Shown: positions 1 through 11,229, counted from the stretch's first letter. The stretch: DNA of 64,000 bases from Gordius sp. MW1 (GCA_964036665.1 OZ038528.1:17037245-17101244), one strand, 5' to 3'. Notes: generated by a model not told the origin, from the sequence alone. Made by a program: numbers and translations.

Positions 1-76
1 ATGCTTCATAGCAAATATTAATTGCTATGCAATTTATGGGCTCGTTTTTGGTGCGTCGTCCGTCGTCCGTCCACCA

Positions 77-134
77 AGTTATTGGCGCCAGCTTTGTGAC
101 CTGGATATCCCGGGTTCAAGCCAGGGAGAGGACG
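77..134 (+). repeat. tRNA-like 3' half in copy A
   Basis: The block CTGGATATCCCGGGTTCAAG resembles the variable and T-arm region (box B) of a tRNA, followed by GGGAGAGG. It repeats the 3' half of the tRNA-like sequence at 2329-2406. Shorter B-box-like fragments with GGTTCGAATCCC lie near 451, 797 and 48980. It is a tRNA-derived module of the composite element, not a functional tRNA. Confidence 0.45.
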
Positions 135-859
135 AATTTTTTTTTTAATTTTTTTAAATTAAATTAATATTTTGTTCTTGTTAATACCATGATAATATGA
201 ATTTTTGACCATCCGCTGGCTACTGACCAATGAAAAAAATGACCATTGGCCAAATAAAGCGAAATTTTTAATTGCTATATGCAATTTATGGTATTTTTTC
301 GTCTTTGAATAGTTTAACATTGATAATTACCCTATGCCCTTTCCTACAAGGGCCTACGCCTCTACTGATATGGGTTTCTGTGCCCCTTACCAAAGCCTAT
401 GCCTTTACTGATATGGGTCCCTGTGCCCCTTACCAAACCCTATGCCTTTACTAATGTGGGTTCGAATCCCGGAGAGGGCAAAATTTTTATTTATTTTTTA
501 AATTAAATTAATATATTGTTCTTGTTAATACCATTGATAATGTGACCTTTTGGCCGTCCGCTGGCTACTGACCAATGAAAAAAATGACCATTGGCCAAAG
601 TATAAATCGAATTTTTTTTTCGTTTTTGAATTGGTTAACATTGATAATTACTCTTTGCCCTCCCCTACAAGGGGCTATGTTTCATTATCTATATATTGTC
701 ACGCTCTTCGGTGTCTTGCACCGAATGTCTTGTCACGCATCCAATGTCTTCTCACACTGTTTACTTTTAATTTTAATTAATTTAACTAGTTTGTGGGTTC
801 GAATCCCGGAGTTTTTTTTGACTCTTATGATTGTTCTTGTTACTACCATTGATAATAAG

Positions 860-1600
860 ACTTTTTGGCTGTCCGCTGGCTGCTGACCAATGGAAAAAAA
901 TGACCATTGGCCAAAATGTGTATCGAAATTATTTTTTTCGTTTTTTTTGACTATTATGATTGTTCCTGTTACTACCATTGCTATTGTGACTTTTTGGCCG
1001 TCCGTTGGCTGCTGACCAATGGAAAAAATGACCATTGGCCAAAATGTGATTCGAATTTTTCTTTTTTTAGTTTTTTTTTGACTATTATGAATTTATATCC
1101 ACTTTTACCGTGTCCTGGCTGCTGACCAATGGAAAAAAATGACAATTGGCCAAAATGTGATTCGAAATTTTTGTTTAGTTTTTTTTGACTATTATGAATT
1201 TATATCCACTTTTACCGTGTCCTGGCTGCTGACCAATGGAAAAAAATGACCATTGGCCAAAATGTGATTCGAAAATTTTTTTTCCGTTTTTTTTTGACTC
1301 TTATGAATTTATATCCACTTTTACCGTGTCCTGGCTGCTGACCAATGGAAAAAAATGACCATTGGCCAAATTGTGAATCGAAATTTTTTTTCCGTTTTTT
1401 TTTGACTCTTATGATTGTTCCTGTTAATACCATTGATAATATGACTTTTTGGCCGTCCGCTGGCTGCTGACCAATGGAAAAAAATGACCATTGGCCAAAG
1501 TGAGCATCAAAAATTTTTTTCCATTTTTTTTGGCTATCATTGACTTATAGAGTATCTGTTGGTACTGACCAATGAAAAAAAATGACCATTGACCAAATTT
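860..1600. repeat. Tandem hairpin satellite in copy A
   Basis: A core TGACCAATGG-A(6-7)-TGACCATTGGCCA recurs at about 884, 1013, 1123, 1228, 1339 and 1468, spaced 105-129 bp, with outlying copies near 224, 568 and 2496. CCAATGG and CCATTGG are reverse complements, so each unit can fold into a 7-bp stem with an A-rich loop. Units are separated by T-rich spacers and a conserved CCGTCCGCTGGCTGC block. More copies occur at 49288-49880 and a single one near 22686. Confidence 0.85.
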
Positions 1601-1639
1601 TACATATAACCTAAAAATTTATTATAGATGGTCTAACAG

Positions 1640-2100
1640 ACAGCCAACTATGTAATATATATTTTTAACCTTATAAATGCATATATATTTTTTTATTGGG
1701 TTAATATATTTCATTTAATTAGATTGTGATTTCATAGAAAACCTAAAAAGTAATAGTTAAAAAAATATAGGTATTAGATTTTAATTTACGATACAATATA
1801 TTGATAGAAACTAACACAAAATTCGAAACCTCCTTCAAAGGTATAATCATAGCCCGTTCTTTCTAATTAAATTCAATCTACTATTAAACTATTAAAACAC
1901 GAATTGTACTTTATTAGACGCGCGTAAGTTTATATAATTAGTAAAATTTTCTACGTGTTATAGATATTACACCGCACGTGTGGCCGGGAAATGTCCGATA
2001 TTTTTAAAACAAAAAGGTATTTTAGGAATCTGAAAAGGCTATTTTACCCCTGGCCGCCCTGAGCACCTACGGGTAAAGTTTCGAGCGAATCGAGCGGGTA
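1640..2100. other. AT-rich interior of copy A, no gene
   Basis: AT-rich sequence between the hairpin array and the second satellite segment. I see no ORF, RNA gene or clear repeat. A GC-richer patch at 1975-2110 is not recognisable. Confidence 0.4.
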
Positions 2101-2328
2101 GTTTCAGAATTTAGCCCTTTTTTAAAACTAAAAGAATTTTTATTTTAATTTTTTTTTTTTAAAATTAAATTAATATTATGTTCTTGTTAATACCATTGAT
2201 AATTTGACTTTTTGACCGACCGCTGGCTACTGACCGATGAAATATATTGATTTTCTAAACATAAAACAGAACTTTATTATTTCATTATCTATATAAATAA
2301 CATAATAACTTCTACTATTTTAATACCA

Positions 2329-2406
2329 GCATGGTGTGACGGGTTATAGCGCACGGCTTGTAAACAGGGTGACCTGGATATCCCGGGTTCAAGCTTGGGA
2401 GAGGGC
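2329..2406 (+). repeat. tRNA-Thr-like sequence in composite element
   Basis: The sequence contains a box A-like TAGCGCACGG (2346-2355), an anticodon-loop-like CTTGTAAA (reading TGT, threonine) and a box B-like CGGGTTCAAG. The acceptor ends do not pair convincingly. It is best read as a tRNA-derived SINE-type module inside the composite element. A functional tRNA is unlikely. Confidence 0.5.
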
Positions 2407-2571
2407 AAAATTTTTATTTTTTTTTAAAATTAATAATATTTTGTTCTTCTCAACATCATTGATAATAAGACTTTTTGATCGTCCGCAGGCTACTGACCAA
2501 TGGAAAAAATGACCATTGGCCAAATAAATCGAAATTTTTTTTTTTTTGAATTGGTTAACATTGATAATTAC

Positions 2572-2970
2572 TAGAGATGCACCGATACCACTATTTTATG
2601 CCGATACCGATACCAGCCGATACTTAAGATTTTTTTGCCGATACCGATACCATGCCGATACTTATAATAAAAAAAAATTTTATACTAAAAAATATATGCA
2701 AATTAAATATTATAAATTAAGTCACATCCAAATTTTATTAGATCAGAATTTTGACGATAAAACAATTGTAATTATAATTTATAATATAATATTAATTTAT
2801 AATAATAAATTTTGTTATTAATTAATTACAAAGTATTGTGATTTTTTGAGTTTCATATTGAAAAAGGTATCGGCTTGGTAATTGCCGATACTAGCAAAGT
2901 ATCGGGCCGATTCTTTTGGCAAGGTATCGGCGCCGATACCATGCCGATACTTGGTATCGGTGCATCTCTA
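2572..2970. mobile_element. hAT MITE nested in copy A
   Basis: Perfect 19-bp terminal inverted repeats TAGAGATGCACCGATACCA are flanked by an 8-bp duplication ATAATTAC (2564-2571 and 2971-2978), diagnostic of hAT transposition. Subterminal regions are packed with CCGATACC motifs and the middle is AT-rich. Removing it restores a sequence matching the paralogous stretch at 632-670. It is 399 bp with no coding capacity, so it would be non-autonomous. Confidence 0.92.
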
Positions 2971-3118
2971 ATAATTACCCTATGCCCTCCCCTACAAGGG
3001 TCTATAACTAATTATTTTGCATTTAATACCCCCCTATAGGCATTCTCGCCCCTTCCTACCTCTCTCGCCCATAAATTGCATAGCAAATATGCTACGTTTA
3101 TACGGAGTATAGATGAGT

Positions 3119-3222
3119 CGCCCCCCCCCCCCTTCCCTTCCCCTACTCCCCTTCCCCTTCCCCTTCCCCTACTCCCCTTCCCCTTCCCCTACTCCCCTTC
3201 CCCTTCCCCTACTCCCCTTCCC
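3119..3222. repeat. C-run and CCCCTTCCCCTACT microsatellite
   Basis: A run of C residues grades into several copies of a CCCCTTCCCCTACT-type polypyrimidine unit. It sits in the 3' part of composite copy A. Copy B has a shorter C/T tract at the same place (50251-50285). Confidence 0.85.
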
Positions 3223-3247
3223 ACGAGGGCCGAAGGCCCGAGTTTTT

Positions 3248-3833
3248 ATGTTAACAACATACATTTGCATAGACTATAAATAAAAGCTCTGGGGAAAAGC
3301 ACTACGGCTCCAAATTATACAGCGAATCAAAATTGTGACAAATTCGCAAACCCATCTAAAATGATAAATTAATGCTTCTAATGCTATGCCAATCTTTTAA
3401 TAAGTAATAAGATGTCATTGGTTCTCACAATATTTACAATTAGCCTTGTGCTGCATGGCAGTTGGAATCTTTGTGCGTGCACTAAGCAATTTAGGAGCCT
3501 GCTAAATGTTTATTTTATCGGGAAGTAAATACCAAATTATAAAGTAATAAATACTTTATTATATATCCAATAAAAGTCAAACGTTTGCGAGAAAAGTAAG
3601 TTGTAAAGAAGTGTTTTACACATCTTTATATAATCGCGAATTAATTGAAATACATTAAATTAATTAACATTTAGTGGGGACCGCGAGCTATATGTGATAG
3701 GTCAATTAACGTCGCTAAGTAGTAAGGTAATGTAAAGGTGTTAATTAAGTTTCGCAAACTTAAGTAATATGCCACAAGCAATCAATTAAATAGTAATGGA
3801 TGCAACAAATATTCCGCTGGGTAAAAACGGAGT
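3248..3833. other. Spacer between composite element and gypsy remnant
   Basis: AT-rich, no ORF. The part next to the gypsy pol (about 3600-3800) may include its 3' LTR, for which TGTTGCATCC on the minus strand is a possible start. No second LTR survives to confirm this. Confidence 0.3.
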
Positions 3834-4780
3834 TCATACAAAATTAACAAATTTTTTGAGCCAATGAACTTGGCGACCAGAGGTGGTAATGGTTGGGTTA
3901 GGAAATGGTGCGCTAGGTTTTGTAGAAGAAACAATGGTAGGTTGGTTTAAATTTTGGTTCGGTGAGTGATTGTTTAGTATGGGTGAATTTGGGTCAACTG
4001 ATGATTTCGGGTTATCAACCGGCTCGAGGAAAGCTGGCTTTAATCCATCAATCGAGACAGTGTCTTTCCTCCCATTGTGGTCTATGATAAAAAAATTTAG
4101 TATGCTTTTCAATCACTTTGAAAGGTCTTTCATAGGGGGGAACCAAGGCTTTGCGTAGCCGATCAGTCATGGGTGGATGAAAATAAATTGTCGGAAATTT
4201 GTGGATGAATGTTCGATGGTCTGGAAGGTATAAATCGGACATCGTAAAACTGCTGTCGAAGGCGTTGTATGTAATCGGCAGTGAATGTCGCAATCCGACG
4301 GTTGTAAAAAATCTCCTGGGAGTCGTAAAGAAGTACCGTATACCAGCTCAGCGCTTGACGAGGTCTTCCTTGACGGTGTTGCAAATCCCTAGGAGTGCAA
4401 GGGGAATAAGTTCGGACCAACGGGTAACGTCACCTTTTGTCATGATTGAACTTTTGAGCTGTCGGTGAAATCGCTCTACCATCCCATTGGCTTGTGGACG
4501 GTAAGCTGTCTTAGTGATATAACCCAGTAAAATAGATAATTGTTTAAAAGGTCCCCGGTCCGTGGTTAATGTAGCTGGAACACCAAAGTTGGCTATCCAG
4601 TGTGTCAAAAATGTGCATGCAACGGTTTCGGTTGTTGCGTCATTAATGAGAAGTGCAATCGGCCATCGGGTGAAACGATCAACGGCAGTAAAAATGTAGA
4701 TGTGGCCGTTAGAAGGTGGTAAGGATCCGACAAGATCTACATGTACGTGGCTAAATTTTGCGACTGGTTCAGCGAACATG
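3834..4780 (-). pseudogene. Ty3/gypsy integrase core and C-terminus, broken
   Basis: Reading from 4780 leftwards, the integrase core shows the three acidic positions in VHVDLVG, TTDRG and NGMVERFHRQ. Downstream frames carry the usual integrase C-terminal stretch and a Pro/Ser-rich tail ending GRQVHWLKKF. The tail is spread over several frames (4420-4163, 4293-4048, 4112-3834), so the gene is frameshifted. It is the 3' part of the pol whose 5' part lies at 6286-7420. A hAT insertion at 4789-6277 separates the two halves. Not functional. Confidence 0.88.
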
Positions 4781-5197
4781 CCTGGGGTTAGAGGTCTAGA
4801 TTGGCCGGACCAGCCCGCGGGCCAAGCCGGGCCTAAAATAGAGCAATAAAAAAGTGCGGGCCGGGATTGGATTTTAAAAAGTTAAAAAATTTGGATTTGT
4901 TTAACTTTATACTATAATTATATTATTAAAATCAAAAAAATGCACTATTAGCTTATTGATAAAAAAAATTATTTTTCCAAACAACAATCTAGTAAAACTC
5001 AAAAATCATTACGTTAAAAAGTTTGCCTGAGTAGTTTGATAAAATAGTCATTTTTTATCTGGCGATTTAATGGATAAACTTGAAGGCATTAAAAAATATA
5101 TCATGCTACAGATTAATATGCTTTCACCTTATGAAAAGGCAAGCATCGAGTTAAAAGCGGATAAGACACCAACATTCTATAAAATATAACGAATCTG

Positions 5198-5448
5198 GTG
5201 CATTTCGTAATATGTGCATTTCGTAATAAGTAATACATATTATCAAATAAATCACTAAATCTAACCCTAACCCTTGCCTATATTACTTTTTGCCTAGATT
5301 ACATGAAATTTACAAAATAAACAATAATAATATTTAAAAATAAAAGATAATAATATTAATAAACTTACCAAACGCGGAGGGTTATAACTGCGCATGCGCA
5401 TAAGCAATTCTTGCCTGTATTACGAAATGCACATATTACGATTTGCAC
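5198..5448. mobile_element. MITE with telomere-like core
   Basis: About 30-bp inverted ends begin GTGCATTTCGTAATATGTGC on the left, with an imperfect inverse on the right. The interior contains CTAACCCTAACCC (5261-5273), two telomere-type units, and a GCGCATGCGC palindrome. The element at 47435-47705 has the same organisation. Target-site duplication not resolved. Confidence 0.6.
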
Positions 5449-5843
5449 AGAAGTGAATATAACTCTTTTACACATCATTAAAAAACACCCCAAATTTGTT
5501 TCCATCTCCTTCGTGTAATGATGATCCCGTTGACTTAAAGATCTACAAATTTAAGTCGAGAGCCCAAACTATGCTAATTTCAAAGTTTAATATCGATATT
5601 TATATAAATTAACAAATTTTCTTGTTTCTTAGTTTTGCACGTTTAAAATGCTACCCGAATATAAAATAAGCTTCTTAAAAACTACGGTAACAAAATTTTA
5701 AATCGCTCTTCTTGCATGATCTACTTGCATAATTCATCCAGCTATGAGTAATCCAGCTCAGGTGTGCACCACTAAGCAATATTTTCTATATAGGACGATG
5801 ATGAAACTGATAAGATTGAAAATTTCAACGAGGTTGATACATC

Positions 5844-6071
5844 TTAAAACCTGAAGATGCTCAGCTAGATGTAATCCTATGGTGGAAAGAACACCAACTT
5901 ATGCTACTAAACTTAACAAAATTAGCTAATCAGTTTTTGCCAATTCCAGCCAACAATGCTACGAGTGAACGCACATTCAGTAAGGCAAGTCGCCTTATAG
6001 TACAGAGAAGTACAAAATTATTGCCTCATAGAGCTAGTCTTTTAGTTTTAAATGACAATATTAATTTGTAA
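5844..6071 (+). pseudogene. hAT transposase C-terminal dimerisation region
   Basis: An open stretch ending at the TAA at 6069-6071 contains WWKEH, then a segment with FLPIPANNATSERTFSKAS and a leucine-rich end. This is the hallmark hATC dimerisation block (the xxPATSVPSERxFS-type motif) of hAT transposases. It has no initiator and the upstream catalytic region is not recognisable in the degenerate DNA at 4900-5840. It is the coding remnant of the hAT element that carries it. Confidence 0.85.
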
Positions 6072-6285
6072 TTTTTAAATTAAAACCGATTTTATATGCA
6101 TAGCTAAATTATTTTATGAACAATTTTGAAACAACGTAGACTTGTTTTTATTCGTGGGGGCCTGATGCGGCGCAATTTTTGGGATTTTTTTGAGGGCCGG
6201 GTGCGAGCCAAAAATACAATATTAGTGCGGATATGCGCCGGGCCTGAATCTAAAATTTTAGCCCAGGCAGACCTCTACCTGGGGT

Positions 6286-7420
6286 TGATAATACGTGTCT
6301 ATTTACCTTGCATTTTTGACATGCAATGCATTGCTTTGTCCAATCGCGTACATCTTTGTTCATTCCCGGCCAGACGAAACGTTGGGCGATTAGTTTAAGT
6401 GTTGGGCGTAAGGCTGGGTGAGAAAGACCATGTAGCTGATTAAAAACTATGCGTCGGAGCGTCCTAGGTACTAAAGGTCTCGAAGTGGATGTAGATGTAT
6501 CGCACGTAATAGTTAAATCTGTACCTGGATTTAAGCGTTGTTCCAGTTTAAGGCTTTCGAGCTCTTCTAGTTGATATTGCTCTTGTTTTTGTGTCATAGC
6601 AATTCTTACTGTGAGTGAGTGTTTGGTTGTTAGATGGAGTTTGGTTGTTGTATGGAATCGATATCGATTCGGGACAAAGCGTCTGCTACTATATTCGCCT
6701 TACCTTTAATAAACTGTATATCTGAAGTAAATTGGGAGATATAGTCTAATTGTCGTATTTCGCGCGGCGAGTATTTATCGGATTTAGAAGTGAGAGCGTA
6801 AGTTAACGGTTTGTGATCAGTAAAAATTGTAAAGTCGCGACCTTCTAAAATGTGTCGGTAATGTTTAATTGAAAGATAAATTGCTAGCAGTTCTCTCCCG
6901 AATGTACTATATCGAGTTTGTGTTTTGCTCAATTTAAAGGAAAAAAAGATAAAGGACTGATTTCCTCTTTTACGATCTGATGTAAAACGGCTCCGATGGC
7001 AGAGTTTGACGCGTCGGTTGTAATATAGATGTTGGCACCATACACTAATTGATTAAGGGTCGAGATTTTATCGAGCATTATTTTAATCTTGTGGAATGCG
7101 CCGTGTGCACTCTGCGTCATGTCCAATGGTCCTTTTGCATCGTTGAGGAGATCAGTCAGTGGTTGTAAAAGGAGTGCACAGTTGGGTATAAAATGCCTGT
7201 AAAAATTTACCATTCCCACGAAACGACCTAGTTGTGTCATAGTGGTCGGGGTGGCAAAATTTTTGATGGCCGAAATCTTCTCCGGGATTGGCGTTAAACC
7301 TTGAGGGGAAACTTGATGTCCTAGGAAATCCAGAGAAGAACATCCCCATTGGCACTTGTCCAGATTAATTTTTATATCTAACTCTCTTAATCGTGTAAAA
7401 ACCTGACGTAAGTGGTCTGA
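6286..7420 (-). pseudogene. Ty3/gypsy RT C-terminus, RNase H, integrase zinc finger
   Basis: From 7420 leftwards come the end of the RT palm/thumb (DKCQWG, then LGRFVGMVNFYRHFIP), the RNase H segment (DASNSAIGAVLHQ, TVFGRELLA-like and FTDHKPLTYAL), and the integrase H2C2 zinc-binding region (CIACQKCK end). These lie in different frames (7355-7152, 7240-6929, 6932-6630, 6597-6250), so the gene is frameshifted. The RT is cut off at about 7420 by foreign sequence, so gag, protease and most of RT are missing. Continues at 3834-4780 across the hAT. Confidence 0.88.
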
Positions 7421-8619
7421 CCCCTATATTCTGAGGATTTATAAATGCAGATTTTTATATCACAAAGGAGAATATAATTGTAAAGAAATATGGAAAATAC
7501 AAGAAATTCAAAGAAAAATTTGCTGCTTTGTTACAAATTGGAAGCTTTTGAAAGTTAATTACACCGCAATTGAATGTTTGGGTGTGTAGTTCATAGCTTG
7601 AACCTATTCATGAAGAATATTTGTTCAGAAAGTTAAGTTATACATAGTTTGATTAATAAAAGGATATTATCATATATGTAAAGCGCAATGTAATTCTTAT
7701 ATCAAATATAAAAGAAAAAACAATTACTCAAAGGAAAGTCAGTTTCATTGAAAGTTCCAGGCCATACTTAATGGGATAAGGCTGTTTTAATGCTTGAGCG
7801 CTTGATTTAGAATATCTTCAAGAAATGGCAATCATTAAAAGTTTTAGAGATAAGGACAAAAAGAAATTTTGTCGGATAACGAAAACTTTTGGAACTTTAT
7901 TCAAGCTAATTTGCCCCTCATTATATGTTCTAAAATATTGAAGGTAAGGGGGACAGTTTTTGTCCGATATAGTCGAAGCATTTTTATAATATACACATTG
8001 ATGAACGAATAGTCATCGTATTAAAAGAGCAATAACATAAATCATCTAATTTAAACAAGGCAGAGTCATCGTATTACAAGAGCAATAACATAAATCATCT
8101 AATTTAAACAAGGCAACATTTTTGTTGCCAAGATCTTAACTTGCCCGCAGATTTGCTGAGTCCGAGTTACTGTAAACTCTGGAACAAATTAGCTAATGAC
8201 AAAATAGGCAAAATTGTGGCCAGAAGATACAAGTTACACCTTATCAACGAAGTAAACCCATTCGATTATTATGCATGTCATCCTCAGATTCTACAGATGG
8301 ACATCTAGAAAAAATTTAATCAGATGCCAAATAGCGTTGATCTTATATACATCATAATTAATATAAACTTTCCAGATGCATTTATTAAATTATGTAACGG
8401 CTTGTTATAAATTTCCCAATAAATTTTTTTAAAACGATGTTAAATGTGATGTTTTTACTGTTTTTATTATTTTTTTAAGTTATTGATGCTTCCTACATTT
8501 AAAATTTCCCTTATTATACCATTATTTTTCTTATTTTCCCATAAATTTCCTTATTTTCCCAATTTCCCTTTGGAAATTTCCCCAATACTTGCTTTGGGGA
8601 AAATATGACATCTGTACAT
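7421..8619. other. Unidentified insert truncating gypsy RT
   Basis: AT-rich non-coding sequence replacing the 5' half of the gypsy pol. It includes a tandem duplication at 8012-8117. The right part (8460-8605) is rich in TTTCCC/GGGAAA-type words. I see no TIR, TSD or ORF to classify it. Confidence 0.35.
8012..8117. repeat. Two-copy 53-bp tandem repeat
   Basis: The unit starting AGTCATCGTATTA appears at 8011 and again at 8064, nearly identical, containing AGCAATAACATAAATCATC. A simple local duplication in non-coding DNA. Confidence 0.9.
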
Positions 8620-10180
8620 GGGACTAAATAAGATCCATCATGACGCATAAGTCCTCTAAGGAGGAGTTTAATGGCTCTAAGATGGATGGGATCTTTGTCC
8701 TTAAGAGCGTTTTGAATTAAGGTATGGCCTTATTTGTGTTCAAATATTTAAATTTGTTAAAGGGATGCCTGACTTGTTTGTCTAAAAGTGTCGCAATTTT
8801 TACAAGTAGATGGCTTCGAAAAGTTCACCTCTAGTCTGAGAACTATGGAATGTAAAAATTCCACATCCAGCTTCATCTTGGAGAGACAGCGTCGTTATTC
8901 GAAATTAAATAGTCATTAAAGCGCAATACAAGTCGGGCATCCCAACATCTTTTTCGTGCGGTTGTGGCTAGAGCCTTGCGAAATGGAATTTTTTTGGCCT
9001 GAGCCCGACATCTTTTATTTTATTTTGCCCGAGGCCGAGCCGAGTCCGAAATTTATTTTTACTCATGCCTGACCCGAGCCCGAGCCTGGCCCGACTTTTT
9101 GAAATGTAAATTGTTTAAAAAAAATTATTCAGAATAACCACCCGCACTTTTTATTTAACAAAAAGATATTTTGTCTCCTCTAAATAGCCTACTTAACAAA
9201 GGAATTAGTGAAAAGTTTTAATAAATCAAACTATAAACCCTCCTCGCAAGAGATCAGCCATAGGCCCGTCGTACACGAAATGCGGATCGAAAGCAGAGAA
9301 TGGTCGAAGGAAAATAATTTGAAAAAATTTGAGATCAACATTAAAAGGATGCATATGAATGACCTGGCGCTTTGAAGTCATAATTTAAAAGATATTTTAA
9401 ATCGATCAAAAAATAAAATTTTGTCTAGATAGTCCTGTGAAAATTATATTAGCCTTAATTTTTTATAGATTTTTTGCATTTGACTTAATTAAATTTCTTT
9501 GATCTTAACAAAAATAAAATTTAAAAGTTAATCTTATTATATACTATCGAAAATCAGTAAATTACAGATATTAGTTTAAAAATTATACTAGTTTAAAAAT
9601 TATATGCGATCTACTAATTCCTAATGATATCATAAAAAATCGAGATCCTATTATTTATGAAATGTTTTTTTAATAAAAGATGGTTTCGAAAATATAAAAA
9701 ACATGCAGTGATAATAAAAAACTATTTTTTGCAATACTAATTGTTTGAGAGCACTATTGAAAATTATTTTCCAGGGATGCTATCTTTAAGTTCCTTATTA
9801 TAAATTAGCTCTATTCTCGAAAGTCCCATTACGGGTTTGCTGTATATTAAAATTTTGTAAAACTATTAGCTAGATTTTGCCTTAGGCCGGGCTCGTGCCT
9901 CGGGCAGGGGCAACCCATCAGGCCCGACCCGAGTCCGTGGCCAGATTAAATATTAATTTCTGGTCCGGGCTTCGGACGGCCCGTGCAGGGCTCTAGTTGT
10001 GGCGAATCCTGGAAAATGCCAACTTTAGGTAAAACCAAGTACTCTTTAACTTTGAACAACTTAAAAATGAATTGTACAGATTGTTTAAGATGAGATCATA
10101 AAGATGAGGCAATGGAGCGAAAGCCGATTTGGTTGGTAAGGAATCTTGTAGCCAAATATGAGTATTGAATAAGATATATA
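8620..10180 (-). pseudogene. Unidentified degraded coding remnant split by hAT
   Basis: With the hAT at 8969-9995 removed, the minus strand has protein-like stretches. One reads KVKEYLVLPKVGIFQDSPQ then, after a stop, DEAGCGIFTFHSSQTRGELF (near 8830-8900). Another frame near 8640-8720 reads DPIHLRAIKLLLRGLMRHDG. The GCGIFTFHSS...ELFEAI pattern is faintly like the end of an IRS/DOK-type PTB domain, but this is weak. Stops and frame changes argue for a pseudogene or a decayed element. Confidence 0.3.
8969..9995. mobile_element. hAT element, non-autonomous
   Basis: Ends TAGAGCC(C/T)TGC are inverted and flanked by an 8-bp duplication GTTGTGGC (8961-8968 and 9996-10003). Subterminal regions are GC-rich with repeated CCCGAGCC/GGCCCG words, and the interior is AT-rich without a transposase ORF. 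The TIR is the same family as the hAT at 48417-51123. Length 1027 bp. Confidence 0.92.
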
Positions 10181-11229
10181 AAATAGATTATAAGATCTTG
10201 AATATATTGTTTGTTCTTGGAGTTTAATAAGTCCGTATGTAAAAAGCACTTGAAGAGCAAAAACAGTGCTGAATTTTAGAAATGTTAAAATAACTTTTTA
10301 CTATGCAGAAACCTTGATGTAGTTTAAAATTGTAAGATTTTTCTCCAAATATCTTGCAAGCACAATCTTACCGCCTATAGCCGATTTGAGATGGAATATA
10401 TGGTTAGCGTCTTTATTAATTGCTAAAAATTAAATGTTTTCCAAATATTTATGCTACTAATTATTTCATTCATCTATGCAAAAGATGTATTTTTTTAACT
10501 AATAATGAACTTATTGGATTTATTAGTTTAGTGGCATCTTCTGAATATCTAAGATCCTAGAAAGGACGAGTAATATTCTACTATTACTCATACCTATATC
10601 TATATACGAAAAGACTGAAGAGGGCTAACTTGATAAGCAAATTATAGGCAGGAGTTTTTGAGAAATCTAAACGAAATGTTGAACAATCACGTCTATGCTC
10701 AAATAAATATAGATTTGTTTTAAATTAATAATATATCCTTAGTGAATTAAAACTTATCTATTCACATGCACATTAATACAAAAAAATCATATTTAATATT
10801 AATCCCTTTAAAATTTCTAGGGATTTGTATGAGTACTTTCTATATATTGTAAAGGTTTATTGGACTTTATTTATTTTCTCTTAACGTTTATAAGAAACAT
10901 TATCAAATTTTTTCCCCTGCTGGATTTTACTTTATGACTTAATATAAATCAACTTTCTAAAATTTAAATTGGTTAAATGAATCTAGAAGTATAAGATGGC
11001 ACTCGGATGATATCTATCCATTTGTTATTACTAAGCTTTATATAATACTTAAATTCTTTATATGTTTATCTGCGTAGATCATACTCTCTAACTATATTAA
11101 TTACATTTCTAAATATTTAATTAATAACTTGTAAACGAATTTAGAGGTATGATGGCACTGGGATAATAATCTATTTATTAGATAATATTGAGCTTTATAT
11201 TTTTTCCTATAGCTGTTTGTCATATTTAG
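10181..11229. repeat. AT-rich spacer with diverged duplication
   Basis: No coding sequence. Two diverged copies of a ~70-bp block (about 10976-11044 and 11133-11200), each with a GATGGCACT core and ending AGCTTTATAT, indicate an old duplication about 157 bp apart. Otherwise featureless. Confidence 0.45.

Larger units (their letters stand above)
21..3247. mobile_element. Composite TIR element, copy A
   Basis: Opens with ATTGCTATGCAATTTATGGG (21-40) and contains the inverse of this motif at about 3066-3088, followed by a conserved tail ending in a GGGCC/GGCCC hairpin plus T-run (3222-3247). The same ends occur at 48579-50313 and 21961-22912, which defines a family. The interior holds satellite-like hairpin units, tRNA-like pieces and a nested hAT MITE. 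No transposase ORF is visible. ORFs of 60-100 codons here are translations of repeats. The class is unknown: ends are TIR-like but no target-site duplication could be fixed. Confidence 0.6.
4789..6277 (+). mobile_element. hAT transposon in gypsy pol
   Basis: Inverted ends TAGAGGTCT are flanked by an 8-bp duplication CCTGGGGT (4781-4788 and 6278-6285). Subterminal regions are GC-rich with GGGCC/GGCCC motifs. The body is AT-rich and holds a remnant of a hAT transposase C-terminus (5844-6071) and a nested TIR element (5198-5448). Excising it rejoins the gypsy integrase zinc-binding and core segments. Degenerate, no full transposase. Confidence 0.92.

Noticed and set aside
860-1600. Regularly spaced direct repeats resembling a CRISPR array
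   Set aside because: The spacers are themselves repeats, the unit length varies by tens of bases, no cas genes are present, and the DNA is clearly eukaryotic.
2329-2406. Functional tRNA-Thr gene
   Set aside because: Acceptor ends do not pair and fragments are repeated within the element, so it is a tRNA-derived module.
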